Part shown: one piece after another, positions 16,963-25,669 of the stretch
Layout: each line of letters starts with the position of its first letter
How positions within the stretch are numbered: position 1 is the stretch's first letter
Origin: Natronospirillum sp965602035
Lineage (GTDB): Bacteria > Pseudomonadota > Gammaproteobacteria > Pseudomonadales > Natronospirillaceae
Length of the DNA stretch: 64,000 nt
Assembly: GCA_965602035.1 (NCBI GenBank)
Contig: OZ271919.1
Location: forward strand, 2,294,001-2,358,000
Reading direction: 5' to 3'
Translations under genes and position numbers: made by a program
Notes under the pieces: generated by a model
The model's input: the letters and a program-made list of their open reading frames with translations, nothing else
Told to the model about the DNA's origin: nothing
Databases searched by the model: none

Positions 16963-17252
16963 GTTATCATTGAAATAAGAAACGCAAGACCGGCATTTGG
17001 CTGGATGACCTGTTCGTCTCTCCGGAATACCGGGGGAGCGGATTGGGCGAGGCACTCCTTTCCAGGTTGTGTGTGCTTGCGCAAGAGACCGGTTGTGGGC
17101 GTATCGACTGGATCGTGGCCACAGACAACGCCGGAGGCAGGCGCTTCTACGAGCGATCGGGCGCGAGAATATCAGAAGAGGTGCGACATGCCCGGTTAGA
17201 CGAAGATGCGATAAGGGTGCTTGCAGAGAAATCTGACCGGAACGGGCAATGA
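16963..17252 (+). pseudogene. GNAT acetyltransferase with internal deletion and frame change
   Basis: Two GNAT pieces lie fused in different frames. Near 16966 a frame reads IIEIRNARP, the usual GNAT opening strand. From about 16985 another frame reads GIWLDDLFVSPEYRGSGLGEALLSRL, the acetyl-CoA-binding motif A (R/Q-x-x-G-x-G/A), then motif B NAGGRRFYERSGA, to a stop at 17252. The roughly 50-60 residues normally between them are missing, and no start codon serves the second frame. It is therefore a decayed gene; the downstream part could only be expressed from an internal ATG at 17043, which omits most of motif A. Confidence 0.7.
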
Positions 17253-17373
17253 GTAATTCCTGCTATCGTTTGCCAAATCGACTCCCCTACCGCTTCCAGA
17301 TGATAATTCTCTTCTTGATCTTCCAGGGTGGCGCATTTTAGTTGCAGGCAGCAAACTCCTTCGCCTGTATCTT

Positions 17374-17403
17374 ATGCGCACGCAAGTACGCCGCGTACAG
17401 GGG
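17374..17403 (+). repeat. Copy of a dispersed 30-bp repeat
   Basis: The 30 bases starting ATGCGCACGCAAG match 26 of 30 positions of the segment at 36047-36076 near glmS. It sits in the short gap before the antitoxin gene and has no reading-frame explanation. Related to the REP-like units described elsewhere in the window. Confidence 0.5.
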
Positions 17404-17417
17404 TCTTTCGCTACTAT

Positions 17418-17693
17418 TTAGCCGCCGTCCTCGTGCAGTCGGCCTTCGACATATTTATGGAGGATACTGGCCACGAGCGTCTGATAGGGAATACCTTCGG
17501 ACAGCGCTTTTTTCTGCAGCCCGCGTAGATCCTTGGAGGATAGCCTGATGTTGATACGGGCATCTTTCCTGAACATGGCCTCTGCGTAGGTCTGATGCCG
17601 TGATTTCCGGTCATCGATATCTCGCGACCGCTCTAACTCTCCGGCATCAAATGCGTCCAGAAGCTCCTGCTCTTCTTTCTCAAGCCTGCTCAT
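17418..17693 (-). CDS. Ribbon-helix-helix-like antitoxin of a type II toxin-antitoxin pair
   Basis: A 91-residue protein. The N-terminal half is acidic (MSRLEKEEQELLDAFDAGE) and the C-terminal half has the DARINIRLSSKDLRGLQKKA and IPYQTLVASILHKY pattern of the BrnA/CopG-type antitoxins. It normally neutralises the upstream toxin and represses the operon. Its ATG overlaps the reconstructed toxin stop by 4 bases (ATGA). The antitoxin is intact although the toxin is frameshifted. Confidence 0.8.
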   Translation of the reverse strand: MSRLEKEEQELLDAFDAGELERSRDIDDRKSRHQTYAEAMFRKDARINIRLSSKDLRGLQKKALSEGIPYQTLVASILHKYVEGRLHEDGG

Positions 17694-17978
17694 TTCTGAC
17701 CTCCCAAATAGGTTTTGGTCGCTTTCCGGCTCGGAATAATCGTTTTCAAAAACACGTCATCTTCTGATTCCACAAAGGGAACCAAATAAGCATACCCCCT
17801 CGATTTCAATCACATGGATCTGTTGGCCCGGATACCGCCCCTGATTCGGATGTTCGAAGGTATCCAGAATACCTCCTATCGAGATGTGCAAAACCACATC
17901 CTCAAAAGCGATGTCTCTATCTTCCCTGAGCATCCGGTTTTTGTCCGGGTTCCATGTGATTGGTTTCATAACCTTCAT
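17690..17978 (-). pseudogene. BrnT-like toxin, frameshifted in a G-run
   Basis: The first part reads MKPITWNPDKNRMLRED then FEDVVLHI and HPNQGRYPGQQIHVIEIEG, typical of BrnT/DUF-type toxins. At a run of five Gs (plus-strand Cs at 17795-17799 region) the frame is lost. Removing one G restores YAYLVPFVESEDDVFLKTI and then PSRKATKTYLG up to a TGA overlapping the antitoxin start. The toxin is therefore probably inactive, unless the G-run slips during transcription or translation. Starts at 17978 or 17969 are possible. Confidence 0.75.
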
Positions 17979-17982
17979 TTTA

Positions 17983-17993
17983 ACACATTGTGT
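17983..17993. promoter_or_regulatory. Palindrome just upstream of the toxin-antitoxin start
   Basis: ACACATTGTGT is an 11-base dyad located 5 bases before the toxin start codon, the usual place for the autoregulatory operator bound by an antitoxin or its complex. Short, so only moderately convincing. Confidence 0.4.
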
Positions 17994-18069
17994 GCTTTTC
18001 GTACGCGGTTGGCAGCGCCTCAAGAATTCATGGGCGCAATTGCTATTAAGCCTGAACGAGTGTGGATAA

Positions 18070-18978
18070 TCACCCTGACGACCCACCCAACAACCCCTGC
18101 ATGGTCTCGCGAATCAGGTTCACAGCTGGCTCAACGGGGTTTTCCGTCGGGTACCAAAGGTACAGATCACGCTCACCCAATTCGCTGTCTACCTCCAGTT
18201 CCACCAGGTCGTATGCGTGCTTGATCCACTGCATCAGCGTTCTGGGCATCAGGCACAGGTGCTGCCCGGCACGCAGCAGATTCAGGCAGATCATGGTGTC
18301 ACCGGCGAGCGCTATGGGGGTGGTAAAGTCCCGAACACCCAACCGCTGCAAACGTTCCGCCGGCGATTCATTGAACCGCGCGTACGTCCCCAGGTTGATC
18401 CAGCTATGGCCGTTCAGGTCGCTCACGGAAACCACACCACCGTTCACCGCCAGCGGATGCGACCGACCGGTAAAAACCCCGAGCGCATCCGGATGCAGAA
18501 ATTCCCGCTGAACACCCACTGACCCCGCCACGACATGGGGCGCGACCACCACATCCAGCTCCTGGTTCTGCATCTGCTCGATCAGCCGATAGGGCGTGTC
18601 GACACGGACCAGGATCGACAAGTTCGGATGCACAGTCTGAATTCGTTCAACCACCCGATGCATGAGCACGTTCGACAGCAACGGGCCCGCGCCGATGCGC
18701 CATTCGCGCACCATCCCCAGCTCGTTGCGGATGCTCGCCTGGCGGGCAGACCACACCGCCTTCGCAATCGCCCGGCCCTCGCGCGCCAGTGCTTCGCCCA
18801 ACGGTGTCGGCACCACGCCATGGCGGCTGCGGCTGAACAGCTTGCCACCCGCCTGCATTTCCAGCGTCTGCATATTGCGGGTCATGGTCGGCTGCGTTAT
18901 ACCCATTTCGTTCGCCGCCGCATTCACGCCGCCGTGGTCGAGAATGGCCGCGAGCTGCATCAGATGGCGGGATTCCAT
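18070..18978 (-). CDS. LysR family regulator, divergent from the TAXI-TRAP operon
   Basis: A 302-residue LysR protein. The N-terminal HTH covers residues about 5-60 (LAAILDHGGVNAAANEMGITQ then PTMTRNMQTLE). The C-terminal periplasmic-binding-like effector domain covers about 90-295. It is transcribed away from the solute-binding protein gene at 19085 across a 106-base AT-rich gap, so it very likely controls uptake and hydrolysis of the transporter's substrate. Confidence 0.9.
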   Translation of the reverse strand: MESRHLMQLAAILDHGGVNAAANEMGITQPTMTRNMQTLEMQAGGKLFSRSRHGVVPTPLGEALAREGRAIAKAVWSARQASIRNELGMVREWRIGAGPLLSNVLMHRVVERIQTVHPNLSILVRVDTPYRLIEQMQNQELDVVVAPHVVAGSVGVQREFLHPDALGVFTGRSHPLAVNGGVVSVSDLNGHSWINLGTYARFNESPAERLQRLGVRDFTTPIALAGDTMICLNLLRAGQHLCLMPRTLMQWIKHAYDLVELEVDSELGERDLYLWYPTENPVEPAVNLIRETMQGLLGGSSG

Positions 18979-19084
18979 ATATACATTTTCTTTTGTTCAG
19001 ACAGTCAAAAAAGAATTATACGAATAAACCTTTTGGCGTCACACTTTTCCCTGCAATACAAGACACAATAAATTCGAGGTTGCC

Positions 19085-20086
19085 ATGAGAACTTCTATAA
19101 AAGCGGTGCTGGGTGGGCTCGCCCTCGCTGCCACACTCTCTACCAGTCATGCCCAGAACCTGCAGATGGACGCCGGCGGAAGTGCCTCCATCACCGGCAT
19201 TCTGCCACAGGCCTATGCACAGTACGCCAGCCGCGAAGGCATCAACCTGCAGGTGGTGCTGGGGCAGACACTCACCCGCTCCATAATGATGATCGGTGCC
19301 GGGCGCCTGGAGTCTTCGGTGGTACCACCGCCCGCGTTCGTTGCCATGCGCAATGGTGTGGGCCCCTATGCCAACCAGGCAGAGCAGGCGAAAGCCCTGT
19401 CACAAATCGTTCGCTCCGTAACGGGGCTGCCGGGCAGTACCTACCATGCCATTACCTGGGAACAGGACGGCATCGAAAACTGGGAAGACGTCGCGGGTAA
19501 GCGCGTGTATGTCGGTCCGCCAGCCGGTGCTGCCAACATGCAGATCATGGGCATGATCGAGGTAGCCTCCGGCATGACCGAAGGGGACTATGAGGCGGTT
19601 CGTGCACCCTGGGGCACCGCCGTGCAGGGCTTCCAGGACGGTCAGTACGATGTACTGGTGCTGTCGGCGCCCATTGGCCAGCAATCCATCAGTGAAATGA
19701 GCCTGCAGCGCCCCATCCGGATACTGGGCATACCGGAAAGCCAGATTGGCACCGATGCCTGGGATCAGTACGTGAACCGGGCGCACATGTCGCACACGGT
19801 CATACCGGCCGGCACCTACCCCGGACAGGTCAACGGCGATGAAGACATCATCACCGGCTCCAACATCATGTTCATGGGTGTCAGCAAGGACATGAGCGAC
19901 GACGTGGCCTACCGCCTCGCCAAATCCTACTGGGAAAACGTGGATGAAATGAAGTCGTCCAACGCCATGCTGAGGAATGTGGACACGTCGAATCCGTTTG
20001 CCGGCGTGGTTGCGCCACTGCATCCGGGTGCGGTGACCTACTACCGGGAAAACGGGATTGATATTCCGGAACATTTGCTGCCGTAA
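19085..20086 (+). CDS. TAXI family TRAP transporter solute-binding protein
   Basis: A 333-residue periplasmic protein with a signal peptide (1-23, ending SHAQN). The TAXI-type fold is recognisable from VVLGQTLTRSIMMIGAGRLE, VAGKRVYVGPPAGAANMQ and the C-terminal HPGAVTYYRENG. It captures a small organic acid-like ligand and delivers it to the fused permease encoded next. GAGG precedes the ATG. A strong stem-loop follows the gene, consistent with this subunit being made in excess over the permease. Confidence 0.92.
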   Translation: MRTSIKAVLGGLALAATLSTSHAQNLQMDAGGSASITGILPQAYAQYASREGINLQVVLGQTLTRSIMMIGAGRLESSVVPPPAFVAMRNGVGPYANQAEQAKALSQIVRSVTGLPGSTYHAITWEQDGIENWEDVAGKRVYVGPPAGAANMQIMGMIEVASGMTEGDYEAVRAPWGTAVQGFQDGQYDVLVLSAPIGQQSISEMSLQRPIRILGIPESQIGTDAWDQYVNRAHMSHTVIPAGTYPGQVNGDEDIITGSNIMFMGVSKDMSDDVAYRLAKSYWENVDEMKSSNAMLRNVDTSNPFAGVVAPLHPGAVTYYRENGIDIPEHLLP

Positions 20087-20097
20087 CCACCATGCCC

Positions 20098-20124
20098 CGG
20101 AGCGGCGGCCTGACTGCCGCTCCG
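20098..20124 (+). other. Intercistronic stem-loop between TRAP binding protein and permease
   Basis: CGGAGCGGC (20098-20106) and GCCGCTCCG (20116-20124) form a perfect 9-bp stem with a 9-base loop in the 72-base gap. Such hairpins commonly protect the upstream message or attenuate read-through, giving more binding protein than permease. Confidence 0.55.
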
Positions 20125-20158
20125 TCGGGCTCAGGCGACTGTCCGGAGGAGAAAGCCC

Positions 20159-22129
20159 ATGCACCGCACCATTTCCCTGTCACCGGTACTGACCCGGCGG
20201 CTGATGCTTCTGATTGGCGGGCTGCTCGGCCTGATCGGGCTGATCAATCTGCTGCCGGGCTACGGTTCACTGCCGAGAATCGGCCCGTTCGAACTTGAAT
20301 GGTATCGGCCTTTCTTCTTCACGCTCTGCGTGCTTGCAGCCATAGCCTACGCATGGGACCAGATAGCACGCACGGAAGGGCGGCTGACCTGGGGGCGCCT
20401 CGGCGTCGACCTGGTCATGATCGCGGTCACCCTCTATTCGGCCTACGAGTCGTACCGCATCGCGGAAATCATGGTGACCTCGTTCATCTTCTTCGATCTG
20501 GGCAACGCTATCACCGCCCTGGTCATGGTCGCCGTCGCCACCGTTCTCTGCTGGCGGCTCTGGGGCGCACCCATCGCGCTGATCGGCTTACTCGCCCTGC
20601 TCTACCTGACCACCGGCCAATACTGGCCCGGCGTGCTGGAAACCGCGGGCGGTAACCTGATTGACCGTATCGCTTCAAACCTCTGGTTCAGCAGCGCCAA
20701 CGGCCTGATGGGCAGTATCTTCGGCGTTATTCTGTCCACGGTGTTGCCCTTCATCGTGCTCGGCGCGGTACTCGAAGGCTGTGGTGCCGGTGGATCCATG
20801 ATCCGTATTTCCTTTGCGCTTATGCGCCGGTTCCGGGGTGGCCCGGCCTATGCCGCCATCATGGCCTCCGGCATGTTCGGCACCGTATCCGGTAGTGCTG
20901 TCGCCAATGTGGTCGGCACCGGCGTCGTAACTATTCCAATGATCCGCCGTCGCGGCTTCAACGGCAATTTCGCCGGCGCGGTGGAATCCTCTGCTTCGGC
21001 CGGCGGGCAGATACTGCCGCCCATTATGGGCGCGGCGGCACTGGTGATGGCCGATTACGTCGGTGTCAGTTACCTCACGGTGATTCTGGCCGTGCTGATC
21101 CCGGCCATTACCTACTACGCGAGCCTGTTCCTGGCGGTGTATTTCGAAGCCCGGCGGCTGGGCATTGAACCCGGCAACGACAACGGCGAAGCCGAAGTCG
21201 ACCCGATTACCCGACAGGACTGGATCAACCTGCTGCTGATCATCGCCCCGCTATCGATCATTGTGTGGCTGTTGGTGTACGGGTTGTCGCCTTCAGGCGC
21301 GTCCATTTCGGCCATTCTGGCGTTGCTGCCGTTGAGCTTTCTGAACCCGGATGTGCGCCGGCAACCGCTGGTGCTGCTGCAATCCATCGCCGAAGGCGGC
21401 GTCACGATCGGGCGGCTGGCGATAGCGATTGCGGTGGTTGGCATCATCGTCGCCACGCTGTCGGCCACCGGGATACCGACCACCTTCGCGGTTATTCTGT
21501 CGAACGCGTCGGACTACTCCCTGCTCGCGGCACTTATTATCACGGCGTTCGGGTGCATCGTACTCGGCATGGGCATGCCCACGCTGCCGGCCTACATCGC
21601 CATTATCTCCGTGATGGGGCCAACGCTGCAGGCGTTCGGCATGGAAACCCTGACCGCGCACATGTTCGTGTTTTTCTTCGGAGTCGCTTCCGTTATTACA
21701 CCGCCCGTGGCCATTGCAGCCTATGCGGCCGCCTCCGTATCGGGTGGCAGCCCGATGGCCACCGCCATTACCAGTACCCGGCTGTCGGCGGTGATGTTCC
21801 TCATTCCGTTCGCTTTCGCCTACAACCCGCTGATGCTCTCCGTGCCGGAAGCGGGCGCTGAGTTCTCGCTGGGCGGCTATGTCTGGATGCTCACGCAGTT
21901 GGTCGCCGCGCTGTACATGGTCACCAGCGGGCTGGCCCGGTTCGACCGGGTGCGCACATCGTGGGGTGAGGCTGGCGTTCGCATCGCGCTGGCAGCGGTG
22001 CTGCTGGCGCCCTATCCGGTTGCCGGTGCTTTTGCACTGGCCGGTTCATTGCTGGTGCTGGGCTGGCACCACGTCTTTCTGCCCACGCGCCAGGCGCGTG
22101 CGGCCACTCAGGGTACAGGTGTGATATGA
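20159..22129 (+). CDS. Fused TRAP transporter permease (DctQM type)
   Basis: A 656-residue inner-membrane protein. The first four helices (about residues 10-140) correspond to the small DctQ subunit, and the remaining helices (about 150-640) to the large DctM subunit, with the conserved GMFGTVSGSAVANVVGTG and AGGQILPPIMGAAALVMAD motifs. Fused permeases are the rule for TAXI systems. Transport is driven by an ion gradient, often Na+ in marine bacteria. It overlaps the sulfatase gene by 4 bases (ATGA), tying transport to hydrolysis. Confidence 0.93.
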   Translation: MHRTISLSPVLTRRLMLLIGGLLGLIGLINLLPGYGSLPRIGPFELEWYRPFFFTLCVLAAIAYAWDQIARTEGRLTWGRLGVDLVMIAVTLYSAYESYRIAEIMVTSFIFFDLGNAITALVMVAVATVLCWRLWGAPIALIGLLALLYLTTGQYWPGVLETAGGNLIDRIASNLWFSSANGLMGSIFGVILSTVLPFIVLGAVLEGCGAGGSMIRISFALMRRFRGGPAYAAIMASGMFGTVSGSAVANVVGTGVVTIPMIRRRGFNGNFAGAVESSASAGGQILPPIMGAAALVMADYVGVSYLTVILAVLIPAITYYASLFLAVYFEARRLGIEPGNDNGEAEVDPITRQDWINLLLIIAPLSIIVWLLVYGLSPSGASISAILALLPLSFLNPDVRRQPLVLLQSIAEGGVTIGRLAIAIAVVGIIVATLSATGIPTTFAVILSNASDYSLLAALIITAFGCIVLGMGMPTLPAYIAIISVMGPTLQAFGMETLTAHMFVFFFGVASVITPPVAIAAYAAASVSGGSPMATAITSTRLSAVMFLIPFAFAYNPLMLSVPEAGAEFSLGGYVWMLTQLVAALYMVTSGLARFDRVRTSWGEAGVRIALAAVLLAPYPVAGAFALAGSLLVLGWHHVFLPTRQARAATQGTGVI

Positions 22130-23772
22130 CCGTCAAGAACGTGCTTTTTCTGATGATCGATCAGTTACGGTGGGACGCGTTGTCCTGCTACGGCAACACG
22201 ATTGTGGAGACGCCGAATATCGATCGGCTCGCGCAAGAAGGGGTGCGGTTTTCGCGGGCCTATACCCAGGGCCCGAGTTGCGGGAACTCACGGGCGTCGT
22301 TCTACACCGGGCTGCACGTGCGCTCGCACGGCGCCACCTGGAACGACTGGCCGTTTCAGTTGAGTGAGTGGACACTCGCCGACTACATGCGCAAAGCCGG
22401 CCTGAGAGTGGCCCAGCTCGGTAAAACACACATGAAGCCCGACAGGGAAGGCATGGAACGGCTGGGCATTGACCCCGCCAGCAAGCAGGCCGACATTCTG
22501 ATGAATGCGGGGTTTGTGGAAGGTGAACACGACGACGGGCTGCACCCGGAAGGCCCCGCCGGGAAATATTCCCCCGTCGAGCCGAAGTACAACCAGTACC
22601 TGCGTGAGCAGGGTTTTGACGGCCGGAACCCCTGGCTGGAGTGGGCGAACTCGGCAGAAGACGACCAGGGCGTGCTGCGCTCCGGGTTCTACATGCAGAA
22701 CGCCCATCGCGCGGCGCGGGTACCGGCCGAGCACTCGGAAACCGCCTACCTGACCAAGCGCATCATCGAGACCATTGATGAGCTCGGCGACGAACCCTGG
22801 TGTGTGCATGCCTCCTACATCAAGCCGCACTGGCCCTACCTGGCGCCGGAGCCCTACCACTCACTGTATCGCGACGTGCCGAAGGCTGATGCGGTCAAGA
22901 GCGGCCAGGAACTCAACGACCCGCACCCCATCTACCAGGCCTATACGGAACTGGCGGTTGCCAGAACGTTCAGCGACGACGCCAAACGGCGCCACGTACT
23001 GCCCACCTACTATGGGCTGGTGAAGGAAATCGACGACAACATCGGGCGGTTGATGGACCACCTGGAGACCCGGGGCCAACTGGACGAGACACTGGTGATC
23101 TTCACGTCCGACCACGGCGACTACATGGGCGACCACTGGCTGGGCGAAAAGGACCTGTTCCACGACCCGTCAGCCAAAATTCCGCTGATCATCCGCGACC
23201 CGTCGCCGGAAGCCAACGACACACGCGGCACCGTGTGTGATGACCTCGTCGGTTGTATCGACGTGATCCCCACATTGCTGGAGAGCCTGAACCAGCCCAT
23301 TCCGGAACACCGACTGGAGGGGTTCTCGCTACTGCCGCACCTGCGCAACAGCAGCTCCCATAACAATCCGGCACACCGACAGATCATTGTGTCGGAAACC
23401 GACTACGGGCGAATTCCCGTGGCGAGAAAACTGGGCGTCGACGCACTCGAAGCACGGCTCACCATGGCGTTCGACGGCCGCTACAAGCTGGTACACTGCC
23501 TCGGCTTCCCCGACATGCTGTTCGATGTACACAACGACCCGAATGAATTCGTGGACCTGGGACGAAACCCCGGCTATGAATCGATACGGCAACAACTGCG
23601 CAGCCAAATGCTGGACTGGTCAGCCGCGCTGAGAAACCGCCGGGCGGTCAGCCGGGAAATGGAGAAAGAGTTGAATGGATTGTCACGCAGGCAGGGCATT
23701 CTGATTGGGTACTGGGGTTCGGAGGATGTGCCAGAGGAGCAGAGGATTCCGGCGCATGTGGGGGTTTATTAA
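22126..23772 (+). CDS. Sulfatase / phosphonate monoester hydrolase-like enzyme with atypical CxNxR motif
   Basis: A 548-residue member of the alkaline phosphatase superfamily. Metal ligands are visible at Asp12 (MIDQLRWDAL) and Asp329-His330 (TSDHGDYMGDHW), with a Lys in EKDLFHDPSAK. The nucleophile region reads GPSCGNSRAS with Cys52. The standard formylglycine motif is CxPxR or CxAxR; here Asn replaces Pro. The sequence style resembles phosphonate monoester hydrolases and choline-sulfatase-like enzymes. With no signal peptide and a 4-base overlap with the TRAP permease, it probably hydrolyses the imported ester in the cytoplasm. Whether Cys52 is converted to formylglycine is open. Confidence 0.88.
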   Translation: MTVKNVLFLMIDQLRWDALSCYGNTIVETPNIDRLAQEGVRFSRAYTQGPSCGNSRASFYTGLHVRSHGATWNDWPFQLSEWTLADYMRKAGLRVAQLGKTHMKPDREGMERLGIDPASKQADILMNAGFVEGEHDDGLHPEGPAGKYSPVEPKYNQYLREQGFDGRNPWLEWANSAEDDQGVLRSGFYMQNAHRAARVPAEHSETAYLTKRIIETIDELGDEPWCVHASYIKPHWPYLAPEPYHSLYRDVPKADAVKSGQELNDPHPIYQAYTELAVARTFSDDAKRRHVLPTYYGLVKEIDDNIGRLMDHLETRGQLDETLVIFTSDHGDYMGDHWLGEKDLFHDPSAKIPLIIRDPSPEANDTRGTVCDDLVGCIDVIPTLLESLNQPIPEHRLEGFSLLPHLRNSSSHNNPAHRQIIVSETDYGRIPVARKLGVDALEARLTMAFDGRYKLVHCLGFPDMLFDVHNDPNEFVDLGRNPGYESIRQQLRSQMLDWSAALRNRRAVSREMEKELNGLSRRQGILIGYWGSEDVPEEQRIPAHVGVY

Positions 23773-24094
23773 GCATTACCGACCAGACATTTCTAAACCC
23801 AAACTTAAATATCACTTCTTTAAAGAATGGCATTGATTGCTTTTCGTATAAGCCCCCCTCCCGGAAAACAAACGAGTCGGTGTTTTTCCAGTTATTCATT
23901 ACGTAGCGCTGATTATCCAGTCGGCGGGAACTACAGTCAAAAAAGCCAGTTACTCGACGCTTTCCGCTCTAAAAGTAAGGTCACCCGGCAGATGGCCTTG
24001 CTAAATCGAATCTGATTTTCGCGAAATAGGAGTTTAATTAATCCTAGAATAGCATAAAACCTCTCTTGGGCGGGGTTCTATTCTATGTCTATTT
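23773..24094. other. Intergenic boundary between TRAP operon and island
   Basis: No supportable gene. Base composition drops to AT-rich within this stretch. A short reading near 23960 (SKSKVTRQMALLNR) looks like debris but cannot be assigned. It contains the 24045-24085 inverted repeat and probably marks the left edge of the accessory island. Confidence 0.5.
24045..24085. terminator. Inverted repeat at the island's left edge
   Basis: TAGAATAG (24045-24052) and CTATTCTA (24078-24085) are exact complements, with an inner AACC/GGTT pairing on the loop side. It lies 10 bases past the stop of the minus-strand HTH gene. It may terminate that gene or mark a recombination edge; there is no strong T-run. 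Confidence 0.35.
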
Positions 24095-24469
24095 TTAATC
24101 GCCTAATAACGATAGTAGAGAGCGAACTTTATTTGTTGGCAACACCAAAATCCGATTTCGCAACACCTCTCTATCATCAGCAGGCCCCTCAGAATCCGCC
24201 ACTTTTATGGTAGGCACGCCTTCACCGGTGATAACCCAATGTAGGCAGGGATGGCTCCCGTCAGGAGACTGAAGCTCCGCCAACCGGTAAAGCTTCTCAG
24301 CATCAGGAAAGGTCTTACCTTTCCATACTCGCCATAGAGTCGTGGAGTTGCTGTAACCCATTTTTGACGCCATATCCCTATCGCTCAGACCAAGGATTTC
24401 TTGAGAGAGGTACCGTAACCTTCCACACATCGATCTCATCAGCTCCTGATCTTTCTTAGTTCGAGACAT
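24095..24469 (-). CDS. Small HTH-type regulator of the island
   Basis: A 124-residue protein. LSDRDMASKMGYSNSTTLWRVW (residues about 31-52, with the recognition helix at its end) is an XRE/CI-like HTH. The C-terminal half, containing CLHWVITGEGVPTI, resembles the regions following the HTH in phage repressors, where the WVxTGEG stretch is common. ATG at 24469 is preferred; an alternative start at 24502 has no better ribosome site. It is divergent from the gene at 24546 with an AT-rich palindrome between, so it likely regulates that gene and itself. Confidence 0.75.
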   Translation of the reverse strand: MSRTKKDQELMRSMCGRLRYLSQEILGLSDRDMASKMGYSNSTTLWRVWKGKTFPDAEKLYRLAELQSPDGSHPCLHWVITGEGVPTIKVADSEGPADDREVLRNRILVLPTNKVRSLLSLLGD

Positions 24470-24492
24470 TTTGATATTAACTGTGAAATTTG

Positions 24493-24512
24493 TTATTATC
24501 ATAATATAATAA
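24493..24512. promoter_or_regulatory. Candidate operator between HTH gene and pyrophosphorylase-like gene
   Basis: TTATTAT (24493-24499) and ATAATAA (24506-24512) form a perfect inverted repeat with a 6-base spacer in the divergent promoter. It contains TTATCAT, also present in the TTATC/GATAA dyad at 29863-29878 upstream of the carrier-like gene. Two similar dyads in one island suggest common repression. Confidence 0.45.
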
Positions 24513-24545
24513 TTTTGACTTACCGTTCAACCCTAGAGAGCGATC

Positions 24546-25613
24546 ATGAACAATGCAGCACCACTGGCTTTCATAAAGAAGCGCCGGCCAGCTCCATCAG
24601 TGGTTTTTGACACTTATTGGAGGTTCGCTGCCGAGCGTCAGGCTATCTTTCAAAAGCGGATTCGAGGCGAGTCTGGACCTTGGACCAACGACCCAGTTTT
24701 ACAGCAATACAAGTTCACCAACGCCTACAGGGCATCTGATCGGGTAAGTCAGTACCTCATCAAGGACGTCATATACGATGGCGATTACAGTGCCGAAGAT
24801 ACGATTTTTCGCATATTACTCTTCAAGATTTTCAACAAGATTGAAACCTGGGAACTACTCCGAAACGGAATCGGCGAGGAAATAACACTGCGTAATTTTA
24901 GCGTACCCGGGTTCAGTCGCTTGTTGGAGGCCGAAAAAGCCCACAAAGGAACTATCTACTCACCGGCTTATATCATGCCTTCAGGTGCGACCACCAAAGG
25001 CGCAAAGAGTAGATCGAAGCACCGGTTCCACCTGGAACTTCTGAAGTCATTGGATAAGTCAGGATTTTATCGAACCCTATACCACGTTAAATCAATGAAA
25101 GAGGGTTATGAACTTCTGCTGTCACTGCCATCTATTGGCCCATTTCTAGCTTACCAATACATAACAGATCTGAATTATTCCGAACACTTTGACTTTTCTG
25201 AGCAGGAATTTGTTATCCCTGGGCCAGGAGCCCGTGATGGCATTCGCAAGTGTTTCGAGGATTATGGAGACTTCAGTGAAACTGACATTATCAAGATTAT
25301 GTCAGATGAACAGAATGAGCACTTCTGTCGACTTGGCCTATCATTTAAGTCACTTTGGGGAAGACCGCTCCAACTTATCGACTGTCAGAACCTCTTTTGC
25401 GAAGTAGACAAATATGCTCGTGTTACGCATCCAGAAATGTCCGGCCGGAGCGGGCGCTCGCACATCAAACAGAAATTCTTTCCGCAATCCACATTACTCA
25501 GCCTGCCTTGGTATCCACCTAAATGGGGCATAAATCAAAATATGGAACGCTTGAGAGGTGCCACTACTAGCCCGGTCAAAAAGGAACTTAGCAATACTTT
25601 AATTTCGAACTGA
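24546..25613 (+). CDS. Putrescinyl/glutamyl-thymine pyrophosphorylase-like or HMUDK-helical-domain protein
   Basis: A 355-residue all-helical-looking protein. The conserved features are FDTYWRFAAERQAIFQKR (residues 21-38), WTNDPVLQQYKFTNAYRASD, FRILLFKIFNKIETWELL, and a later SLPSIGPFLAYQYITDLNY. From memory these match the families described in comparative genomics of modified thymines (alpha-glutamyl/putrescinyl-thymine pyrophosphorylase clades and the HMUDK helical domain). Those are thought to act on 5-hydroxymethyl-pyrimidine pyrophosphates, with DNA-glycosylase-like helical folds. Catalysis is unproven. It converges with the MazG gene (57-base gap) and is divergent from the HTH gene. 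Confidence 0.7.
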   Translation: MNNAAPLAFIKKRRPAPSVVFDTYWRFAAERQAIFQKRIRGESGPWTNDPVLQQYKFTNAYRASDRVSQYLIKDVIYDGDYSAEDTIFRILLFKIFNKIETWELLRNGIGEEITLRNFSVPGFSRLLEAEKAHKGTIYSPAYIMPSGATTKGAKSRSKHRFHLELLKSLDKSGFYRTLYHVKSMKEGYELLLSLPSIGPFLAYQYITDLNYSEHFDFSEQEFVIPGPGARDGIRKCFEDYGDFSETDIIKIMSDEQNEHFCRLGLSFKSLWGRPLQLIDCQNLFCEVDKYARVTHPEMSGRSGRSHIKQKFFPQSTLLSLPWYPPKWGINQNMERLRGATTSPVKKELSNTLISN

Positions 25614-25669
25614 TGGCATAACTTGCTTGCAGCGCAAAGTGTAATTAATGTTTAATCGAACTTTATGTT

